From Streptomyces cupreus (GTDB taxonomy: Bacteria > Actinomycetota > Actinomycetes > Streptomycetales > Streptomycetaceae), in contig NZ_JACMSF010000009.1 in NCBI RefSeq assembly GCF_014257025.1, forward strand, positions 142,126 to 206,125: a DNA stretch of 64,000 nucleotides, given 5' to 3'. The translations under genes were made by a program, and so were the position numbers. The notes under the pieces were generated by a model, which saw nothing but the letters and a program-made list of their open reading frames with translations, ran no database searches and was not told the origin of the DNA. Positions 41,923-51,064 of the stretch are shown here, in pieces. The first letter of the stretch is position 1. Each line of letters starts with the position of its first letter.

Positions 41923-43413
41923 ATGTCGAAGCGCGTGCTCACCACCGAGTCCGGCGCCCCGGTCGCCGACAACCAGAACTCCGCCTCCGCCGGCGTCGGC
42001 GGCCCGCTCCTGCTCCAGGACCAGCACCTCCTGGAGAAGCTGGCGCGCTTCAACCGGGAGCGGATCCCGGTGGGGGCACCTCCCACGCCCTTAAGGCAGT
42101 GGGGGAGTGTGGTGCACGCCCGCGGCTCCGGCGCGTACGGCTACTTCGAGGTGACCGACGACGTCACCGGCTTCACCCACGCCGACTTCCTGAACACCGT
42201 CGGCAAGCGCACCGAGGTCTTCCTGCGCTTCTCGACCGTGGCCGACAGCCTCGGCGGCGCGGACGCGGTCCGTGACCCGCGCGGTTTCGCGGTCAAGTTC
42301 TATACGGAAGAGGGCAATTACGACCTCGTCGGGAACAACACCCCGGTGTTCTTCATCAAGGACCCGATCAAGTTCCCTGACTTCATCCACTCGCAGAAGC
42401 GCGACCCGTTCACCGGTCGCCAGGAGCCGGACAACGTCTGGGACTTCTGGGCGCACGCCCCCGAGGCGACCCACCAGGTGACCTGGCTGATGGGCGACCG
42501 CGGCATCCCGGCGTCGTACCGCCATATGAACGGCTACGGCTCGCACACCTACCAGTGGACCAACGCCGAGGGCGAGGCCTTCTTCGTCAAGTACCACTTC
42601 AAGACGAACCAGGGCATCCGCAGCCTGTCCACCGAGCAGGCACAGGAGATCGCGGGCAAGGACCCGGGCTCCCACCAAACGGACCTGCTCCAGGCCATCG
42701 AGCGGGGCGTCAACCCGTCCTGGACGCTGCACGTGCAGGTGATGCCGGCGGCCGAGGCGGCGGAGTACCGCTTCAACCCGTTCGACCTGACCAAGGTCTG
42801 GCCGCACAAGGACTACCCGCTCCGGCGCGTGGGCCGCCTGGTCCTGGACCGCAACCCGGACAACGTCTTCGCCGAGGTCGAGCAGGCCGCGTTCTCCCCG
42901 AACAACTTCGTTCCGGGCATCGGCCCCTCTCCCGACAAGATGCTCCAGGGCCGCCTGTTCGCCTACGCCGACGCGCACCGCTATCGCCTGGGCGTCAACC
43001 ACACCCAGCTCGCGGTGAACGCCCCCAGGGCGACGACGGCGCGGAACTACGGCCGTGACGGCCTCATGGCGTCCAACTCCCAGGGCCGGTACGCCAAGAA
43101 CTACGAGCCGAACTCCTACGACGGCCCGGTGGAGACCGGCCGCCCGCTGTCCGCCCCGCTGGCGGTGCACGGCCACACCGGCACCCACGAGGCCCCGCAG
43201 CACACCAAGGACGACGACTTCTTCCAGGCCGGCGAGCTGTACCGGCTGATGTCCGCCGAGGAGAAGTCCCGGCTGATCGCCAACATCGCCGGTGGCCTGT
43301 CCCAGGTCTCCCGCGACGACGTGATCGAGAAGAACCTGGCCCACTTCCACGCCGCCGACCCGGAGTACGGCAAGCGCGTGGAGGAGGCGGTCCGCGCCCT
43401 GCGCGAGGACTGA
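41923..43413 (+). CDS. katA: Monofunctional heme catalase with an in-frame palindromic-repeat insertion
   Basis: A 496-residue clade-3-type catalase that breaks down H2O2. Distal His65 (in [13 protein letters not shown]), the catalytic Asn in [12 protein letters not shown] and the proximal Tyr region [17 protein letters not shown] are present. Between RERIP and VVHA, where catalases have two residues (usually ER), this one has 13 (V50-S62, including [11 protein letters not shown]), encoded by a palindromic repeat at 42070-42108; the reading frame is kept. That insert contains a TTA codon (Leu57, 42091-42093). Activity of the product is therefore uncertain. Its promoter shares a palindrome with the uricase operon, consistent with disposing of uricase-made peroxide. 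Confidence 0.93.
   Translation: MSKRVLTTESGAPVADNQNSASAGVGGPLLLQDQHLLEKLARFNRERIPVGAPPTPLRQWGSVVHARGSGAYGYFEVTDDVTGFTHADFLNTVGKRTEVFLRFSTVADSLGGADAVRDPRGFAVKFYTEEGNYDLVGNNTPVFFIKDPIKFPDFIHSQKRDPFTGRQEPDNVWDFWAHAPEATHQVTWLMGDRGIPASYRHMNGYGSHTYQWTNAEGEAFFVKYHFKTNQGIRSLSTEQAQEIAGKDPGSHQTDLLQAIERGVNPSWTLHVQVMPAAEAAEYRFNPFDLTKVWPHKDYPLRRVGRLVLDRNPDNVFAEVEQAAFSPNNFVPGIGPSPDKMLQGRLFAYADAHRYRLGVNHTQLAVNAPRATTARNYGRDGLMASNSQGRYAKNYEPNSYDGPVETGRPLSAPLAVHGHTGTHEAPQHTKDDDFFQAGELYRLMSAEEKSRLIANIAGGLSQVSRDDVIEKNLAHFHAADPEYGKRVEEAVRALRED
42070..42108 (+). repeat. Palindromic repeat element inserted in the catalase gene
   Basis: GTGGGGGCACCTCCCACGCC, a five-base centre, then GGCAGTGGGGGAG forms an imperfect hairpin with CTCCCAC opposite GTGGGGGAG. 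Small elements beginning GTGGGGGCACCTCCC and ending AGTGGGGGAG are, from memory, dispersed in many copies in Streptomyces genomes. Here it replaces about six bases of a conserved coding sequence (net +33), keeps frame and adds a TTA codon. Confidence 0.7.
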
Positions 43414-43619
43414 AAGTCTCCCTGACCGCGTCCGCGCGAGCTGAGAGACCCGGATGAGGGGTGGTCGATCAGTGGTGGGCGCGGGGCAGGGTGAGGACCG
43501 CGGCGGTGTGCGAGCCAGTGCGGTGGTGAAGGATCCGAGCCCCTTCTCGACCTGAGGGAAGGGCGTTTCGGGCTCCGTCGCGACCGCCGCGGTCCCGAAA
43601 AACCTCCATGCCTCACCGG

Positions 43620-43664
43620 CCGAGAGCGCCGGATACGGACGGTCCCGTATCCGGCGCTTCTCGG
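43620..43664. terminator. Long inverted repeat downstream of catalase
   Basis: CCGAGAGCGCCGGATACGG and CCGTATCCGGCGCTTCTCGG form an 18-20-base stem with one or two mismatches. It lies in a 296-base stretch (43414-43709) without a believable gene. It may end catalase transcription or be another dispersed repeat. Confidence 0.6.
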
Positions 43665-43709
43665 CGTTCCCGGGGTGCGGAACGGCTCCTCGCGCAGGAG
43701 TCTGAAGAC

Positions 43710-43955
43710 ATGGCACAACCAACGCAGCAACCGCACATCGTGGTCCACTCCCCGGCCCTGGACGGCTCCCGGCGGGTCACCGCGGGGGACGAGACGCTGG
43801 GCATCGCCTCGCACGTCGACGATGTCGCCGAGTTCCTCCGACTGGCCGACCTGTACGTCACCGACGTCGCCGAGACCGACCTCATCGAATGGCAGGGCGG
43901 CGGCCCGGACGAGTGGCCGGGGCTTTCGGAGCACCACGAGTCACACGAGGCGTGA
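43710..43955 (+). CDS. Small conserved hypothetical protein
   Basis: An 81-residue acidic soluble protein that I do not recognise by function. It starts after CAGGAG (nine bases) with an ATG at 43710 and contains VDDVAEFLRLADLYVTDVAETDLIEWQGGGPDEWPG, a compact helical pattern, ending with a His/Glu tail. No signal peptide or membrane segment. Flanked on both sides by inverted repeats, it is probably monocistronic. Confidence 0.65.
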   Translation: MAQPTQQPHIVVHSPALDGSRRVTAGDETLGIASHVDDVAEFLRLADLYVTDVAETDLIEWQGGGPDEWPGLSEHHESHEA

Positions 43956-44011
43956 ACCACCTACACCGCCGTCCGTAGTCCGGCTACGCAACCCTCAAAT
44001 CAACCTCTGAA

Positions 44012-44048
44012 CCCGCGCCCGGGGGCTTCAACCACCCCCGGGCGCGGG
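44012..44048. terminator. Strong GC hairpin terminator
   Basis: CCCGCGCCCGGGGG and CCCCCGGGCGCGGG form a perfect 14-base stem with a nine-base loop, 57 bases after the small hypothetical gene. Confidence 0.85.
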
Positions 44049-44151
44049 CACATTCTCGGAACACGGGGCCCGTCGGCACGGGGGCGGCGGGCCCTGGCGG
44101 GCCGCACACCGGTCAGGGGTGTCCGGTGGGCCCGGAACAACGGGGGCGGCC

Positions 44152-44188
44152 TGAGGCCCGCCGATACGGGGGTGTGCGGCGGGCCTCA
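44152..44188 (+). promoter_or_regulatory. Hairpin just upstream of the TIGR04222-like gene
   Basis: TGAGGCCCGCCG and CGGCGGGCCTCA form a perfect 12-base stem with a 13-base loop ending 18 bases before the next start codon, hard against its ribosome site. It could be a leader attenuator or merely another terminator. Confidence 0.4.
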
Positions 44189-44206
44189 AGCCAGTGGAGG
44201 TGTGTC

Positions 44207-44836
44207 ATGAGCGACGACGTTACGGACCGCCTTCCGGAGCCTTACGGGATCGCCCTGCTGCGCGGCGGCCCCCGCGCCGCCGTCACCGTCGCCGTGGTGG
44301 CGCTGCGACTGCGGGGCGTCGTCGAGGCCGGCCGGCCCGGCACCCTGCGCAGGGCGGCGACCACGGACAGCTCGGACTCCTGGGATCCGCTGGAGAAGGC
44401 CGTACGCGCCGGGCTCTACCGCCCCGCCGGGATACGGGAGTTGCTGGACCGGACCGTCGTGGGCCATGCCCTCGCTCGTCTGCGACGCGACCTCATCGCG
44501 ACCGGACTGCTGCGCTCGACCCTTCCGGGCCCGACCCGCGCGGGGCGCCGTCAGCTGGCGGCTCTGCGGCGGCTGCATCCGCTTCCGTCCGACGCTGCCG
44601 GCGTGACGCTGGAGGGGCTTCTGCTCGCGGTCGCACTGTACGGGGACCAGGCCCTCACCGCGTTCCTGCCCCGGTTCACCGAGGCGGCGGGGCTCGTCGG
44701 CCGTGGCCGTGACATGCGCGTGGACGAGGGGCACCACTCCGCCGGCGGGGTCACCGGCCTGGGTGGCGCTCTCCGCGACGAGTACGAGTCCGGCGGGTAC
44801 GGCTGCGGCGGGGGTGGCGGAGGCGGCGGGGACTGA
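44207..44836 (+). CDS. TIGR04222-like protein with polyglycine tail
   Basis: A 209-residue protein whose core (YGIALLRGGPRAAVTVAVVALRLRGVVEAG, later AGRRQLAALRRLHPL and TLEGLLLAVALYGDQAL) follows the pattern of actinobacterial TIGR04222 proteins, and whose C-terminus is nine glycines in a Gly/Cys/Tyr tail (GYGCGGGGGGGGD). The long members of the group are membrane proteins; this one lacks clear transmembrane helices and resembles the soluble half. Function unknown. ATG at 44207 follows GGAGGTG. Confidence 0.6.
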   Translation: MSDDVTDRLPEPYGIALLRGGPRAAVTVAVVALRLRGVVEAGRPGTLRRAATTDSSDSWDPLEKAVRAGLYRPAGIRELLDRTVVGHALARLRRDLIATGLLRSTLPGPTRAGRRQLAALRRLHPLPSDAAGVTLEGLLLAVALYGDQALTAFLPRFTEAAGLVGRGRDMRVDEGHHSAGGVTGLGGALRDEYESGGYGCGGGGGGGGD

Positions 44837-44859
44837 GAGGCCCCGGGAACGACGAAGAG

Positions 44860-44890
44860 GGGGCAGCCCACACCTCGGATGGGCTGCCCC
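44860..44890. terminator. Bidirectional terminator before gcl end
   Basis: GGGGCAGCCCA and TGGGCTGCCCC, perfect 11-base stem with a nine-base loop, lie between two convergent genes, 21 bases from the gcl stop. Confidence 0.85.
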
Positions 44891-44911
44891 TGACAGGTCT
44901 GATCTGACGGA

Positions 44912-46696
44912 TCAGACCTTCAGCGTCTTGATCGAGGTCGGCGCGTGGCCGGGCTCGGTCGCGATCTCCTCGAACTCCACGACATTGCTGATGTCGTTGG
45001 TGGTCGACATGGAGATGTTGGTGACGCGCTCCAGGATCGCCTCGACGACGACCGGCACCTGGAACTCGGCGGCGAGCTTCTTGGCCTGCTCGAAGGCGGC
45101 GCCGAGCTCCGCCGGGTCGGTCACCCGGATCGCCTTGCAGCCGAGGCCCTCGGCGACCTTGACATGGTCGACGCCGTAGACGCCCAGCTCGGGCGAGTTG
45201 ATGTTCTCGAACTCCAGCTTGACCTGGAAGTCGATGTCGAAGGCCCGCTGCGCCTGGCGGATCAGGCCCAGGTAGGAGTTGTTGACCAGGACATGGACGT
45301 ACGGGATCTTGTGCTGCGCCCCGACCGCCAGCTCCTCGATCATGAACTGGAAGTCGTAGTCCCCGGACAGGGCGACCACGGAGGCCTCCGGGTCGGCCTT
45401 GGCGACACCCAGCGCGGCCGGGATCGTCCAGCCGAGCGGGCCCGCCTGACCGCAGTTGATCCAGTGCCGCGGCTTGAAGACGTGCAGCATCTGGGCGCCG
45501 GCGATCTGCGAGAGGCCGATGGTGGAGACGTACCGGGTCTCCGGGCCGAAGGCCTTGTTCATCTCCTCGTAGACGCGCTGCGGCTTGATCGGGATGTCGT
45601 CGAAGTGCGTACGGCGCTGGAGGGTCGCCTTCTTCTCCTGCGCGGACGCGGCCCACACGGAGCGGTCGGGCAGCTTGCCGGCCGCATTCAGCTCCTTGGC
45701 CACCTCGACGAACAGCTCCAGCGCGGCCTTGGCGTCGGAGGCGATGCCGTAGTCCGGGGCGAAGATCTTGCCGATCTGGGTGGGCTCGACGTCGACGTGG
45801 ACGAACTTCCGGCCCGCCGTGTAGACGTCGAGCTTGCCCGTGTGCCGGTTGGCCCAGCGGTTGCCGATGCCGAGGACGAAGTCGGACTCCAGGAAGGTCG
45901 CGTTGCCGTAGCGGTGTGAGGTCTGCAGGCCCACCATGCCGGCGTTCAGCTCGTGGTCGTCGGGCAGCAGGCCCCAGCCCATCAGGGTCGGGACGACCGG
46001 GGTGCCGGTCAACTCGGCGAATTCCACGAGGAGTTCGGCGGCGTCGGCGTTGATGACACCGCCGCCCGCGACGATCAACGGCCGCTCGGAGGCGTTCAGC
46101 ATCCCGATCGCCTTCTCGATCTGGGCGCGGGTCGCGGCGGGCTTGTAGACCGGGAGGGGCTCGTAGGTCTCCGGGTCGAACTCGATCTCCGTGAGCTGGA
46201 CGTCGATCGGCAGGTCGATGAGGACCGGGCCCGGGCGGCCGGAGCGCATCAGGTGGAACGCCTGCTGGAAGACGCCGGGGACCTGCGCGGCCTCCAGGAC
46301 GGTCACCGCCATTTTCGTGACCGGCTTGGCGATCGAGGCGATGTCGACGGCCTGGAAGTCCTCTTTGTGGATCACGGCGGTCGGCGCCTGGCCCGTGATG
46401 CACAGGATCGGGATGGAGTCACCGATGGCCGAGTACAGGCCGGTGATCATGTCGGTGCCGGCGGGGCCGGAGGTGCCGATGCAGACGCCGATGTTGCCGG
46501 GGTGCGTGCGGGTGTAGCCCTCGGCCATGTGCGAGGCGCCCTCCACATGCCGGGCGAGGGTGTGCTGGATGCCGCCGGAGGCCTTGAGCGCCGCGTAGAA
46601 CGGGTTGATCGCCGCGCCCGGCACACCGAACGCGTTGCTGACGCCCTCGCGCTTGAGGATCTCAACTGCCGCGCGGGCAGCGGTCATTCGAGCCAT
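44912..46696 (-). CDS. gcl: Glyoxylate carboligase
   Basis: A 594-residue ThDP/FAD enzyme condensing two glyoxylates to tartronate semialdehyde and CO2. The N-terminal PYR domain has [13 protein letters not shown] with Val51 in place of the active-site Glu found in other ThDP enzymes, the known signature of Gcl. The C-terminal ThDP motif is [30 protein letters not shown], and [21 protein letters not shown] precedes it. ATG at 46696 follows AGGAG. It works with hyi and glxR on the other strand 5 kb away and shares an identical palindromic operator with them. Confidence 0.96.
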   Translation of the reverse strand: MARMTAARAAVEILKREGVSNAFGVPGAAINPFYAALKASGGIQHTLARHVEGASHMAEGYTRTHPGNIGVCIGTSGPAGTDMITGLYSAIGDSIPILCITGQAPTAVIHKEDFQAVDIASIAKPVTKMAVTVLEAAQVPGVFQQAFHLMRSGRPGPVLIDLPIDVQLTEIEFDPETYEPLPVYKPAATRAQIEKAIGMLNASERPLIVAGGGVINADAAELLVEFAELTGTPVVPTLMGWGLLPDDHELNAGMVGLQTSHRYGNATFLESDFVLGIGNRWANRHTGKLDVYTAGRKFVHVDVEPTQIGKIFAPDYGIASDAKAALELFVEVAKELNAAGKLPDRSVWAASAQEKKATLQRRTHFDDIPIKPQRVYEEMNKAFGPETRYVSTIGLSQIAGAQMLHVFKPRHWINCGQAGPLGWTIPAALGVAKADPEASVVALSGDYDFQFMIEELAVGAQHKIPYVHVLVNNSYLGLIRQAQRAFDIDFQVKLEFENINSPELGVYGVDHVKVAEGLGCKAIRVTDPAELGAAFEQAKKLAAEFQVPVVVEAILERVTNISMSTTNDISNVVEFEEIATEPGHAPTSIKTLKV

Positions 46697-46755
46697 CGAG
46701 TACTCCTGCTTCGGCTGTCGGATTCGCATCCCCGTCGCGCCCTGCGGTTGAGCTC

Positions 46756-46822
46756 TTCCGTATTGCGGAAAGTAATTTCTACTATCTGGAAGCAATGTAA
46801 GTGGGGGGACGAAGCCCGTCAA
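46756..46822 (-). promoter_or_regulatory. gcl promoter and TTCCGCAATACGGAA operator
   Basis: On the minus strand TTGACG (46817-46822), 17 bases, TACATT (46794-46799) is a good housekeeping promoter. Downstream lies TTCCGCAATACGGAA (46756-46770), identical to the hyi site, 60 bases before the gcl start. CTTCCA and AGAAA upstream of the palindrome also match the hyi region in order. Confidence 0.8.
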
Positions 46823-46854
46823 GAGTCGGACAAGCCGGGGCCGACTGGAGCACC

Positions 46855-47553
46855 ATGGGTGCCATGCCCCAGAGCGTGGCGGTGTGCTGCCCGGCCTGCA
46901 GACGTGAGCACCAGTACGCGGCTCCGTCCTATCCGTGCGTCTGCGGTGCCCCCGTCATACCGCCGCTGGATCCGCGCGGGGTCCCGGTCGCCGTCCAGCA
47001 CCGGGTCTGGGCCGAGGAGTGGGTGAGCGTCCGGTGCGTCGCCTGCGGCCGGCGCGGCCAGTGGCCGCACCCCGAGCTGGGCTGCCCGTGCGGAACGGTC
47101 GTACGGGTCCCGGTGGCGCGGACGCCCTCCTCTGCCGACCCCGGCGCCCCGGCGGCCGAGGAGCCACGGCACCGGCCACCCTTCGCGCCCGTGCCGATCC
47201 GCACCGCCCGGGACGCCGTCACGGCCGCCGCCCTCTATCTGCGCTGGCTCGGCTACCGGGACATCCGCCGCGCCCACCAGCGGCCCCCGTCCGGCATCGG
47301 CCTCGCCGCCCACGGACTGCTCGCCCAGGTGGACCCCACCATGCGCCCGGCCTCCGTGCGGGACGTGGAGTGTCTGTGGCTGACCGCCATGACGGAGTCG
47401 TCGCTCTGCGTCTACTTCTCCCTCGCCGGATACGCCGTCGACGGCCGCGCCCGTGCCGACGCCCTCGGCGTCCCCCTGTTCGTCCTGGACCTCACGGGCA
47501 CCCCGCAGCCGGTCAACGACCACGCCGACGCGCTGGCCTTCCCCACCGGCTGA
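46855..47553 (+). CDS. Double zinc-ribbon protein with degenerate Mrr/restriction-endonuclease-like domain
   Basis: A 232-residue protein with two N-terminal zinc ribbons ([20 protein letters not shown] and [20 protein letters not shown]), a linker, and a C-terminal domain from about residue 120 ([68 protein letters not shown]) with the outline of the Mrr-type PD-(D/E)xK fold. The expected catalytic Asp and the Q-x-K are replaced (GIGL and AQVD), so cleavage activity is doubtful. I chose ATG 46855 (GGAG four bases before); 46864 is an alternative. Function unknown; it may bind DNA. Confidence 0.65.
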   Translation: MGAMPQSVAVCCPACRREHQYAAPSYPCVCGAPVIPPLDPRGVPVAVQHRVWAEEWVSVRCVACGRRGQWPHPELGCPCGTVVRVPVARTPSSADPGAPAAEEPRHRPPFAPVPIRTARDAVTAAALYLRWLGYRDIRRAHQRPPSGIGLAAHGLLAQVDPTMRPASVRDVECLWLTAMTESSLCVYFSLAGYAVDGRARADALGVPLFVLDLTGTPQPVNDHADALAFPTG

Positions 47554-47571
47554 CGTCCGCGCACACGAGAA

Positions 47572-47601
47572 CGCCGGCCCCCGGGAGTGCGGGAGCCGGC
47601 G
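47572..47601. terminator. Hairpin between convergent genes
   Basis: CGCCGGC and GCCGGCG flank a 16-base C/G-rich loop 19 bases after the zinc-ribbon gene, before the end of the acyl-CoA ligase gene. Confidence 0.6.
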
Positions 47602-47693
47602 CTTCGGGCAGGACTCGTCACGGGTTGACGCACCGCTGTCGGCGCACGGCCCAGCCGGAGACGCCCCGCTCTGATCGAATGTTTCGGCGGCGG

Positions 47694-49283
47694 TCAGCCC
47701 GAGTAGCGCTCCCTGAGCTCGATCTTGCGTACCTTTCCGGACACCGTCATCGGGAAGGAGTCGAGGACCCGTACCCCGGCCGGGATCTTGTAGTGCGCCA
47801 ACCGCCCCTCGCAGAAGGCCCGTACGCCCTCCAGCGTCGGCGGGTCGGCCGGGTCGCGCGCGATGACACAGGCCAGGACCTCCTCGCCGTACCGCTCGTG
47901 CGGGACGCCGATGACCTGGACGTCGGCGATCTTCGGGTGGGCGTAGAGGAACTCCTCGATCTCGCGCGGGTAGATGTTCTCGCCGCCCCGGATGATCATG
48001 TCCTTGATGCGGCCGACGATCTCGACGTACCCGTCCTCGCGCATCATCGCGAGATCGCCGGTGTGCATCCAGCGGGCGGGGTCGATGGATTCGGCCGTCT
48101 TCTCGGGTTCGTTCCAGTAGCCGAGCATCACGCTGTAGCCGCGGGTGCACAACTCTCCGGCGGTGCCGCGAGGTTGGGTGACGCCGGTCGCCGGGTCGAC
48201 GATCTTCACCTCGATGTGCGGCAGGGCGCGGCCGACGGTTCCGGTGCGGTGTTCCAGGTCGTCGTCCATCCGGGTCTGGAGCGAGACCGGGGAGGTCTCG
48301 GTCATGCCGTAGCAGATGGACACCTGCTCCATGTGCATCTCGGCGACGACCCGCTTCATCACCTCCACCGGGCAGGGCGAGCCCGCCATGATGCCGGTGC
48401 GCAGGGAGGAGAGGTCGTACGACGCGAAATCGGGATGGTTCAACTCCGCGATGAACATGGTCGGGACGCCGTACAGCGAGGTGCACCGCTCCCGCTGGAC
48501 CGCCTCCAGCGTGGCGCTCGGCTCGAAGGAGGGGCCGGGGATGACGATGCAGGCGCCGTGCGCGGTGGCCGCCAGATTGCCCATGACCATGCCGAAGCAG
48601 TGGTAGAAGGGCACCGGCAGACAGACCCGGTCCTGCTCGGTGTAGGCGATCAACTCCCCAACGAAATAGCCGTTGTTGAGGATGTTGTGGTGGGAGAGCG
48701 TGGCGCCCTTGGGGAAGCCGGTCGTGCCCGAGGTGTACTGGATGTTGACCGGATCGTCGCAGGACAGGTCGTCCGGCAGGTCACGCGGGGTGGCGCGGGC
48801 GAGCAGCGCGTCCCAGCTCGGGTCGCCGAAGTACACGGCCTCGCGCAGATCGGGGCAGTCGGCCCGCACCTCGTCGACCATCGCCCGGTAGTCGCTGGTC
48901 TTGTGGCCGAGCGAGGCGAACAGCAGCGAGACCCCCGCCTGCCTGAGCACGTACTCGACCTCGTGCACGCGGTACGCCGGGTTGATGTTCACCATGATCG
49001 CGCCGATGCGGGCGGTGGCGTACTGGACGAGCACCCACTCGGGGCAGTTGACCGCCCAGATCCCGACCCGGTCACCCTTGACGACCCCGCTCGCGAGCAG
49101 CGCGTACGCCAACTCGTCGATATCGGCCATGAGTCGGGCGTACGTCCAGCGCCGCCCCGACAGGACGTCGACCAGCGCCTCCCGCTCCGGCCAGGTCCCG
49201 GCCGTGCGCGCGAGGTTGTCCCCGATCGTGTCGCCGAGGAGGGCGGTCGCGCCGGTTCCGTGCGTGTACGACGCTGCGGTCAC
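47694..49283 (-). CDS. Acyl-CoA synthetase (FadD-like, AMP-forming)
   Basis: A 529-residue ANL-superfamily ligase that activates fatty acids to acyl-CoA via acyl-AMP. Motifs in order: YTSGTTGFPKGATLSH (P-loop), CYGMTETSP, YVEIVGRIKDMIIRGGENIYPREIE and the catalytic-Lys end SGKVRKIELRE. The pattern fits medium-to-long-chain FadD-like enzymes. Its GTG start overlaps the stop of the next synthetase by GTGA, so the two form an operon, divergent from a GAF/LuxR regulator. With the Mce importer in the same window a role in using imported lipids is conceivable, but that is speculation. Confidence 0.92.
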   Translation of the reverse strand: MTAASYTHGTGATALLGDTIGDNLARTAGTWPEREALVDVLSGRRWTYARLMADIDELAYALLASGVVKGDRVGIWAVNCPEWVLVQYATARIGAIMVNINPAYRVHEVEYVLRQAGVSLLFASLGHKTSDYRAMVDEVRADCPDLREAVYFGDPSWDALLARATPRDLPDDLSCDDPVNIQYTSGTTGFPKGATLSHHNILNNGYFVGELIAYTEQDRVCLPVPFYHCFGMVMGNLAATAHGACIVIPGPSFEPSATLEAVQRERCTSLYGVPTMFIAELNHPDFASYDLSSLRTGIMAGSPCPVEVMKRVVAEMHMEQVSICYGMTETSPVSLQTRMDDDLEHRTGTVGRALPHIEVKIVDPATGVTQPRGTAGELCTRGYSVMLGYWNEPEKTAESIDPARWMHTGDLAMMREDGYVEIVGRIKDMIIRGGENIYPREIEEFLYAHPKIADVQVIGVPHERYGEEVLACVIARDPADPPTLEGVRAFCEGRLAHYKIPAGVRVLDSFPMTVSGKVRKIELRERYSG

Positions 49284-50950
49284 CGGAAGTCCTCCTCGCG
49301 GTACTCGTTGTCCGAGCCGGCCGCCGTGGCCTCGCGCAGTTCGATCCGGCGGATCTTGCCGGAGACGGTCTTGGGCAGGGGCGCGAACTCCAGCCGGCGG
49401 ACGCGCTTGTAGGGGGCGAGGACCTCACGGGAGTGCTCGAAGAGGACCTTCGCGGTGTCGGGTCCGGGCTCCCAGCCGTCGGCGAGGACGACATAGGCCT
49501 TGGGTACGGCGAGCCGCAGCTCGTCGGGGGCGGGCACCACGGCGGCCTCGGCGACCGCCTCGTGCTCCAGCAGGGCGCTCTCCAGCTCGAAGGGACTGAT
49601 CTTGTAGTCAGAAGCCTTGAACACGTCGTCACTGCGGCCGATGTACGTCAGATACCCGTCCTCGTCCCGCGACGCGACGTCTCCCGTGCGGTAGTAGCCG
49701 CCCGCCATCGCCTCCGCCGTACGGTCGGCGTCGCCGTGGTAGCCGGTCATCAGGCCGACCGGGCGGGCCGACAGGTCGAGCGCGATCTCGCCCTCGGCCG
49801 CGCCGGGCGCGCCGGTGACGGGGTCGAGCAGTTCGACCCGGTAGCCGGGGCTTGGGCGCCCCATGGAGCCCGTCTTCAGTGGCTGGCCGGGGCTGTTGGA
49901 GACCTGGACGGCGGTCTCGGTCTGGCCGAAGCCGTCCCGGATGGTGACGCCCCAGGCCCGCCTGACCTGCTCGATGACCTCGGGGTTCAGCGGCTCCCCC
50001 GCCGCCACGGCCTCGCGCGGAGGGGTGCGCAGGGCGGTCAGGTCGGCCTGGATGAGCATCCGCCACACGGTCGGCGGGGCACAGAAGGTCGTCACGCCCG
50101 CCCGGTCCATCTCCGCCATCAGGCGGGCCGCGTCGAAGCGCGTGTAGTTGTGCAGGAAGACGGTCGCCTCGGCGTTCCACGGCGCGAACAGATTGGACCA
50201 GGCGTGCTTGGCCCAGCCGGGCGAGGAGATGTTGAGGTGCACATCGCCGGGCCTCAGGCCGATCCAGTACATGGTGGCGAGGTGGCCGACCGGGTACGAG
50301 ACGTGGGTGTGCTCGACGAGCTTGGGCCGGGCGGTGGTCCCGGAGGTGAAGTAGAGCATCAGCGGGTCGTCGGCGCGGGTGGGACCGTCGGGGGTGAAAT
50401 CGGCGGAGGCCGCGTGGGCGTCCTCGTACGTCTGCCAGCCCTCGCGTGCGCCGCCGACGACGACGCGGGTGTAGGTGCCGGGGACCTCGGTGAACTTGTC
50501 GGTGTCCTCGGACCGCACGATCACATGCCGGACCCGCCCGCGCTCCACCCGGTCGCGCAGATCGGCGGGGCCGAGCAGCGGGGTGGCCGGGATGACGACC
50601 GCGCGCAGTTTCATGGCGCCCAGCGCGGTCTCCCACAGCTCGGTCTGGTTGCCGAGCATGACCAGGACCCGGTCCTCGGGCCCGACGCCCCGCGCGCGCA
50701 GCCAGTTGGCGACCCGGTTCGAACGGGCGGACATCTCGGCGAACGACACCCGCGCCTCGGTGCCGTCCTCCTCGACGATGTGCAGGGCGGTGCGGTCATT
50801 GCCGTCCGCGATGACGTCGAACCAGTCGAGCGCCCAGTTGAACCGCTCGGCCCGGGGCCACTCGAACCCCTCGTAGGCCCGCGCGTAGTCCTCGCGATGC
50901 TCCAGCAGGAAGTCCCGTGCCCCGCGGAAGAGTTCTGCGGCCGTCGTCAT
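49280..50950 (-). CDS. AMP-dependent acyl-CoA synthetase (AcsM/acyl-CoA synthetase-like)
   Basis: A 556-residue ANL ligase of the medium-chain acyl-CoA synthetase branch. It starts AELFRGARDFLLEHREDYARAYEGFEWP, has YFTSGTTARPKLVEHTH, DGFGQTETA, GRSDDVFKASDYKISPFELE and SGKIRRIELREAT. The ATG at 50950 follows AAGGAGGACAC. It leads the two-gene operon. Substrates are likely medium-chain or branched acids; the sequence alone does not settle it. Confidence 0.92.
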   Translation of the reverse strand: MTTAAELFRGARDFLLEHREDYARAYEGFEWPRAERFNWALDWFDVIADGNDRTALHIVEEDGTEARVSFAEMSARSNRVANWLRARGVGPEDRVLVMLGNQTELWETALGAMKLRAVVIPATPLLGPADLRDRVERGRVRHVIVRSEDTDKFTEVPGTYTRVVVGGAREGWQTYEDAHAASADFTPDGPTRADDPLMLYFTSGTTARPKLVEHTHVSYPVGHLATMYWIGLRPGDVHLNISSPGWAKHAWSNLFAPWNAEATVFLHNYTRFDAARLMAEMDRAGVTTFCAPPTVWRMLIQADLTALRTPPREAVAAGEPLNPEVIEQVRRAWGVTIRDGFGQTETAVQVSNSPGQPLKTGSMGRPSPGYRVELLDPVTGAPGAAEGEIALDLSARPVGLMTGYHGDADRTAEAMAGGYYRTGDVASRDEDGYLTYIGRSDDVFKASDYKISPFELESALLEHEAVAEAAVVPAPDELRLAVPKAYVVLADGWEPGPDTAKVLFEHSREVLAPYKRVRRLEFAPLPKTVSGKIRRIELREATAAGSDNEYREEDFR

Positions 50951-51064
50951 GTGTCCTCCTTGTTCCCGGACCATTGCCGGGCGGCTCCCTGCCATCGTGT
51001 AATCCGTGATGCGGGTCTCACTACCCCCGAACGGGGGTGTACGCCGCAGAGGAAGGGCGGGCAG

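Noticed and set aside
43480..43610. Minus-strand frame reading FFGTAAVATEPETPFPQVEKGLGSF downstream of catalase
   Set aside because: Looks protein-like, but has no start, no ribosome site and lies in repeat-like intergenic DNA; it overlaps antisense catalase sequence.
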